64,000 nt of DNA, from assembly GCF_001189295.1 (NCBI RefSeq), contig NZ_CP012159.1:620001-684000 (forward strand). Reading direction: 5' to 3'. Source of the DNA: Chondromyces crocatus. Lineage in GTDB: Bacteria; Myxococcota_A; Polyangia; Polyangiales; Polyangiaceae. Within the stretch, counting starts at the first letter, position 1. Each line of letters opens with the position of its first letter. Of the stretch, positions 60,607 to 64,000 are shown piece after piece. The position numbers and the translations under genes were made by a program. The notes under the pieces were generated by a model. It worked only from the letters and a program-made list of their open reading frames with translations, did not search any database and was not told the origin of the DNA.

Positions 60607-61233
60607 TCACGCCGTCGCGCGCGCTTCCTTGTCGGTGCGAAGGCGTCGGATCATCCCGACGGCCAGCAGCACGGGCGCCACGAGCACGAGGAGCAGGATC
60701 GACAGAAGTCCCATGATCAGACCCGCGACCACCACCAATGGGAATAGCACTGCGTCGGAAGCTCGGGCTTTGGTGGGCCGATCGAGACCGCACTCCGCCA
60801 TGACCTCGCCGATCGTGCGATCGAGAAGCGCTTCGTAGTCGCGCCCGTAGAGGGACGAGGTGCGGCGCCCACGAACGAACGCGCGGAAGGTGCGACGCGG
60901 CGCGATGAGGACACCCCCGGCGACACCCCCCAGGTTGAGCTGCCACGCCGCCCAGTACGATCGGCATCCAGCCCCGATCTCCCAGGCGGAGATCTCGAAC
61001 TCGCCCGTCGCCTGATCGGCGCGGTAGCCGGTGATCAGGTGGTGCATGTCGTGGTAGCGCACCGCGCGCACACGCGCGGCCGTGTTCGGGAAAGGGATCG
61101 GGACCGGACCGAACTTGAAGGTGACCCAGGTGGCGCCGTACCCACCGTCGTCTCCGAAGTGGTTCTCGGCGAAGTACTTCGGAAGCGCCTCACGAAGAGA
61201 GAGAGAAGGATCCCGGGCGGCTCCTGGAGACAT
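60607..61233 (-). CDS. Coq4-like membrane-associated protein
   Basis: A 208-aa protein, started at the ATG at 61233 with GGAGGT 7 nt upstream. The segment VRYHDMHHLITGYRADQATGEFEISAWEIGAG matches the HDxxH...G...GE pattern of the Coq4 ubiquinone-assembly family. Near the C-terminus is a hydrophobic stretch (FPLVVVAGLIMGLLSILLLVLVAPVLL) and a basic tail. The family match is only moderate. It is divergent from a TetR gene. Confidence 0.6.
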   Translation of the reverse strand: MSPGAARDPSLSLREALPKYFAENHFGDDGGYGATWVTFKFGPVPIPFPNTAARVRAVRYHDMHHLITGYRADQATGEFEISAWEIGAGCRSYWAAWQLNLGGVAGGVLIAPRRTFRAFVRGRRTSSLYGRDYEALLDRTIGEVMAECGLDRPTKARASDAVLFPLVVVAGLIMGLLSILLLVLVAPVLLAVGMIRRLRTDKEARATA

Positions 61234-61251
61234 GCTGTTCACCTCCAACAG

Positions 61252-61263
61252 TGACTATAGTCA
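61252..61263. promoter_or_regulatory. palindromic candidate TetR operator
   Basis: TGACTATAGTCA is a perfect 12-bp palindrome in the 103-bp gap between the divergent Coq4-like and TetR genes. The surrounding sequence is AT-rich for this genome. This is the typical location of a TetR self-regulating operator. Confidence 0.6.
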
Positions 61264-61336
61264 GTTTGTTTCCAGTTTCAAGACCCGGGCAATTAAGGTA
61301 GCCACCTCGTACGCTGGACTCCGCACCTCACCAATT

Positions 61337-61960
61337 ATGAGTACGGTCACCAAAACGAAGCCCCGCCGACGCGAGCAGCAGAAGCTCGACAAGCGGGAGC
61401 GCATCCAGAAGGCCGCGTGGGACCTGTTCTCCACGGCGGGCTACGAAGCCACCACCACGAAGCAAGTGGCCGAGGCCGCCCAGGTGGCCACGGGGACGCT
61501 GTTCCTCTACGCACGAGACAAGCCGGACCTGATCTGCATGGTCATGCACGACCGGCTCGCAGCCGCCGTCGATGGGCGCTTCCAGACCCTTCCTCGGCCG
61601 GCTTCGCTGCTCGATCAGCTCATGTACCTCTTCCGTGGTCTCTTCGAGATGTACGGGGAGCACCCTCGCGTCTCGCTGGCGTTCGTTCAGCACTACCCCG
61701 GCGCAGACGGGCCGAATGGCCAGCAGCTCACCGCGTTGACGGCCAAGTTCCTCTCGTTGATCAGCCAGCTCGTCGTCGACCGGCAAGCGCGTGGCGAGGT
61801 GGGAGCCGAGGTGGACCCGAGGCAGGCCGCGACCAACATCTTCTCGCTCTACTACGGCGCGCTCATGAGCTGGATGACGGGAGCCCGCTCCCTCCCGGAA
61901 GCGCTGGACCCAGGCCTCCGGTCTGCCCTCGCGCTCCAGATCCGCGGCTTCAGGCCGTAA
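61337..61960 (+). CDS. TetR-family transcriptional regulator
   Basis: A 207-aa repressor. The N-terminal helix-turn-helix (TTTKQVAEAAQVATGTLFLYARDKPDLI) follows a Lys/Arg-rich leader; the rest is a ligand-binding helical domain (SLLDQLMYLFRGLFEMYGEHP). The likely operator is at 61252-61263. Its stop overlaps the end of the convergent molybdopterin oxidoreductase by 11 bp. Confidence 0.9.
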   Translation: MSTVTKTKPRRREQQKLDKRERIQKAAWDLFSTAGYEATTTKQVAEAAQVATGTLFLYARDKPDLICMVMHDRLAAAVDGRFQTLPRPASLLDQLMYLFRGLFEMYGEHPRVSLAFVQHYPGADGPNGQQLTALTAKFLSLISQLVVDRQARGEVGAEVDPRQAATNIFSLYYGALMSWMTGARSLPEALDPGLRSALALQIRGFRP

Positions 61961-64000
61961 CGCCGCGAGGCGCTTCTTCTGCCGGCGCCTCGATGCCCTC
62001 GACACGCACGGGCACCCCGTTCAAGACGGCGTTCCCGGTGGCGACGTCGAGGGCTTGCTCGTCGGTCAGATCGTTGACGCTCGTCCCTGCGTGGCGTGAC
62101 GCCACACCGAGCCGCACACCCGGCCGATCGTGCCCCCAGCCGTGGGGGATGCTCAGCACCCCGGGCATGATCTCGTCGCTCACTTGCAGGGTGACGTCGA
62201 CGCTCCCGACCCGGGACGACACGCGCACGCGCTGTCCATCGGCGAGGCCGCGCTTCGTCGCGTCGTCCGGATGCATCAGCGCGGTGCAGCGCTCCTTGCC
62301 CTTCACCAGCCGCTGGCTGTTGTGCATCCACGAGTTGTTGCTGCGGAGCTGGCGTCGCCCGATGAGGAGCAGCGCATCCTCCGCGTCGCCCGTGGCGGTG
62401 CTGGCGCTCCAGTGCGCCTCGACCCGCGCCAGGTCGTTCAGGAAGGTCTCGGGCGCGAGCTGGATCCGCCGATTGCGTGTGAGCAGGCGCCCTGGCAAGC
62501 AGGGGGTGAGGGGGCCGAGATCGAGGCCGTGCGGGGATTGCTCCAGCGTCCGGAGCGACAGGCCCGCGCGCAGTCCCTTGCGCAGGCCGTAAGGTCCGGC
62601 GCGGAGGCCCAGGTCGACGAGGTGGCGGGGCGTGACACGGCGGAAGACGGCCTTGCGCGCCGCGCTCTCCCAGCGACCTCGCAGGCCGGGACGGGCTTCC
62701 ATGCGCTCCGTCAGGGCGGCCAGGATCTCCCAGTCGTGCCGCGTGTCTGCGGGCGGCGCGAAGAGGGCGGGGGAAAATTTCGCCGTGTTGCGGACGGCGA
62801 GCACATGGAAGATCACGTCGTAGTGATCGCGCTCCAGGGGGCCCGTGGGGGGCAGGATCACGTGCGCATGGCGGGTGGTCTCGTTGATGTAGAAGTCGAT
62901 GGACGCCATGAACTCGAGCGAGGCCAGCGCCTCGTCGAGCCGACGGCCGTTGGGCGTCGACAGCACGGGGTTGCCTGCCGAGGTGACGAGGGCGCGGATC
63001 TGGCCAGGTCCCGGGGTCAGGATCTCGTCGGCCAGGGTGGCCACGGGGAACTCGCCGCCGAACTCGGGCAGGCTACGCACGCGGCTCCGCCTGCGGTCGT
63101 GGTGGCCTCGCATCGACGAGCGCGCCGTCAAGCCCACCACATCGAGCGCGGGGCGGGTGAACATCACGCCGCCTTCCCGGTCGAGGTTGCCGGTCACGAC
63201 GTGGAGCACGTTCACCAGCCAGAGACAGAGGCCGCCGAAGGCCTGGGTGCACGCGCCCATCCGCGCGTACACCACGGCGCGCTTCGAGGTGGCCAGCGTG
63301 TGCGAAAGCCGGCGGATCACGTCCGCAGGGACGCCGGTGATCGCGGCGGCGCGCTCGGGCGTGAAAGGCTGCACCGCGCGCTCCACCGTGGCCATGCCGT
63401 CGACGAAGCCTTCGAGCCGCCCGGGAGCGACGAGCCGCGCGGCGAAGATCTCGTGGAGCATCGCAAGGAGCAGCATCACGTCGGTGCCAGGCCGGATGAA
63501 GTGATGCTCGTCCGCGAGTGCGGCGGTCTCGGTTCGGCGGGGGTCGACGACGACCACCCGTCCACCTCGCGCGCGGAGGTCACGAAGGCGCCGCGGCATG
63601 CCCGGCGCGCTCATCAAGCTGCCGTTCGACACGGCCGGGTTCGCGCCGACCACCAGGAGGAGGTCGGTCCGATCCAGGTCGGGGATCGGAAGGAGCAGCT
63701 GGTGGCCGAACATGAACAGCGACGCGAGGTGGTGAGGAAGCTGGTCGACGGAGGTGGCCGAGAAGCGGTTCCTGGTGCGCAAGCTGCGCAGGAAGGGGGC
63801 CCCGAAGAGGAGCGCGCCCAGGCTGTGGACGTTGGGGTTTCCGGCGTACGCCCCCACGGCGTTTCGGCCGTGCTGCGCCTGGACGGCCTTCAGCCGCGTC
63901 GCCACCTCGTCGAACGCTTCGTCCCACCCGATGCGCTGCCATCCACCCGGGACCCGGCGCACCGGGTGCCGCAGCCGATCCGGATCCTCGTGGAGGTCTT
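61950..64000 (-). CDS. molybdopterin oxidoreductase (partial at right edge)
   Basis: About 680 aa of a molybdopterin-dependent oxidoreductase of the formate/nitrate/DMSO-reductase superfamily; the reading frame continues past the window's right edge. The N-terminal iron-sulfur segment is outside. The sequence begins HEDPDRLRHPVRRVPGGWQR, then FSATSVDQLPHH, LVVGANPAVS, VVVDPRRTETAALADEHHFI and later NSWMHNSQRL, the normal order of the family. It converges on the TetR gene. Confidence 0.88.
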   Translation of the reverse strand, partial: DLHEDPDRLRHPVRRVPGGWQRIGWDEAFDEVATRLKAVQAQHGRNAVGAYAGNPNVHSLGALLFGAPFLRSLRTRNRFSATSVDQLPHHLASLFMFGHQLLLPIPDLDRTDLLLVVGANPAVSNGSLMSAPGMPRRLRDLRARGGRVVVVDPRRTETAALADEHHFIRPGTDVMLLLAMLHEIFAARLVAPGRLEGFVDGMATVERAVQPFTPERAAAITGVPADVIRRLSHTLATSKRAVVYARMGACTQAFGGLCLWLVNVLHVVTGNLDREGGVMFTRPALDVVGLTARSSMRGHHDRRRSRVRSLPEFGGEFPVATLADEILTPGPGQIRALVTSAGNPVLSTPNGRRLDEALASLEFMASIDFYINETTRHAHVILPPTGPLERDHYDVIFHVLAVRNTAKFSPALFAPPADTRHDWEILAALTERMEARPGLRGRWESAARKAVFRRVTPRHLVDLGLRAGPYGLRKGLRAGLSLRTLEQSPHGLDLGPLTPCLPGRLLTRNRRIQLAPETFLNDLARVEAHWSASTATGDAEDALLLIGRRQLRSNNSWMHNSQRLVKGKERCTALMHPDDATKRGLADGQRVRVSSRVGSVDVTLQVSDEIMPGVLSIPHGWGHDRPGVRLGVASRHAGTSVNDLTDEQALDVATGNAVLNGVPVRVEGIEAPAEEAPRGVTA

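Overview
The window is 64 kb of very GC-rich bacterial chromosome, with strong third-position GC bias in every real gene. Eukaryote-like Ser/Thr kinases (one with a PEGA tail), an RsbR-type PAS-STAS regulator, many secreted lipoproteins with Pro/Ala-rich linkers, a VIT/VWA lipoprotein, an ArsA/GET3-like ATPase and VgrG proteins all point to a myxobacterium, most likely order Polyangiales (Sorangium/Polyangium/Chondromyces-like). This placement is inferred from gene content, not from a marker gene. I see no rRNA, tRNA, insertion sequence or CRISPR array.

Layout. 1-7 kb: alpha/beta hydrolase, RsbR-like regulator, an ECF sigma/anti-sigma/bactofilin-like membrane protein operon joined by ATGA overlaps, and a PIN-domain protein coupled to an unknown 344-aa partner. 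7-16.5 kb: M1 aminopeptidase lipoprotein, two tandem paralogous lipoproteins, then a kinase(PEGA)-periplasmic protein-STAS-like operon. 16.7-23.6 kb (minus strand): ABC exporter, metallophosphoesterase, RsmB, RseP and a lipoprotein in close succession. 23.7-32.3 kb: lipoproteins, a DksA-family protein with a degenerate zinc finger, a 5'-nucleotidase-like lipoprotein, peptide deformylase, a Kazal-like lipoprotein and a cluster of dispersed palindromic repeats. 32.4-41.1 kb (minus strand): VIT-VWA-DUF2135 lipoprotein, a DUF3857/transglutaminase-like lipoprotein and MurB; the gap before murB is a 29-bp tandem array carrying stop, Shine-Dalgarno-like and start signals in each unit.

41.1-43.6 kb is the most striking part: an orphan terminator, an array of seven ~43-bp units each holding three dyads, then a ParA-type ATPase overlapping by 50 bp a protein with a ribbon-helix-helix domain. 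This has the architecture of a type Ib partition (centromere-ParA-RHH) module. 44-51.4 kb: a cytochrome-c-like lipoprotein, a GH19-type lysin and two VgrG proteins, the second carrying LysM and a predicted lytic transglycosylase domain; this is a type VI secretion effector island without core genes. 51.5-64 kb: hairpin repeats, a membrane-anchored kinase, an outer-surface-type protein, TsaE, a lone MlaE, a nicotinate phosphoribosyltransferase-like protein, an ArsA-like ATPase, an O-methyltransferase, a CysH-type reductase, a Coq4-like protein, a TetR regulator with a 12-bp operator palindrome, and a molybdopterin oxidoreductase that runs off the right edge.

Intergenic repeat structure is unusually rich: at least eight distinct short tandem or dyad-bearing repeat families lie between genes, several at gene ends.
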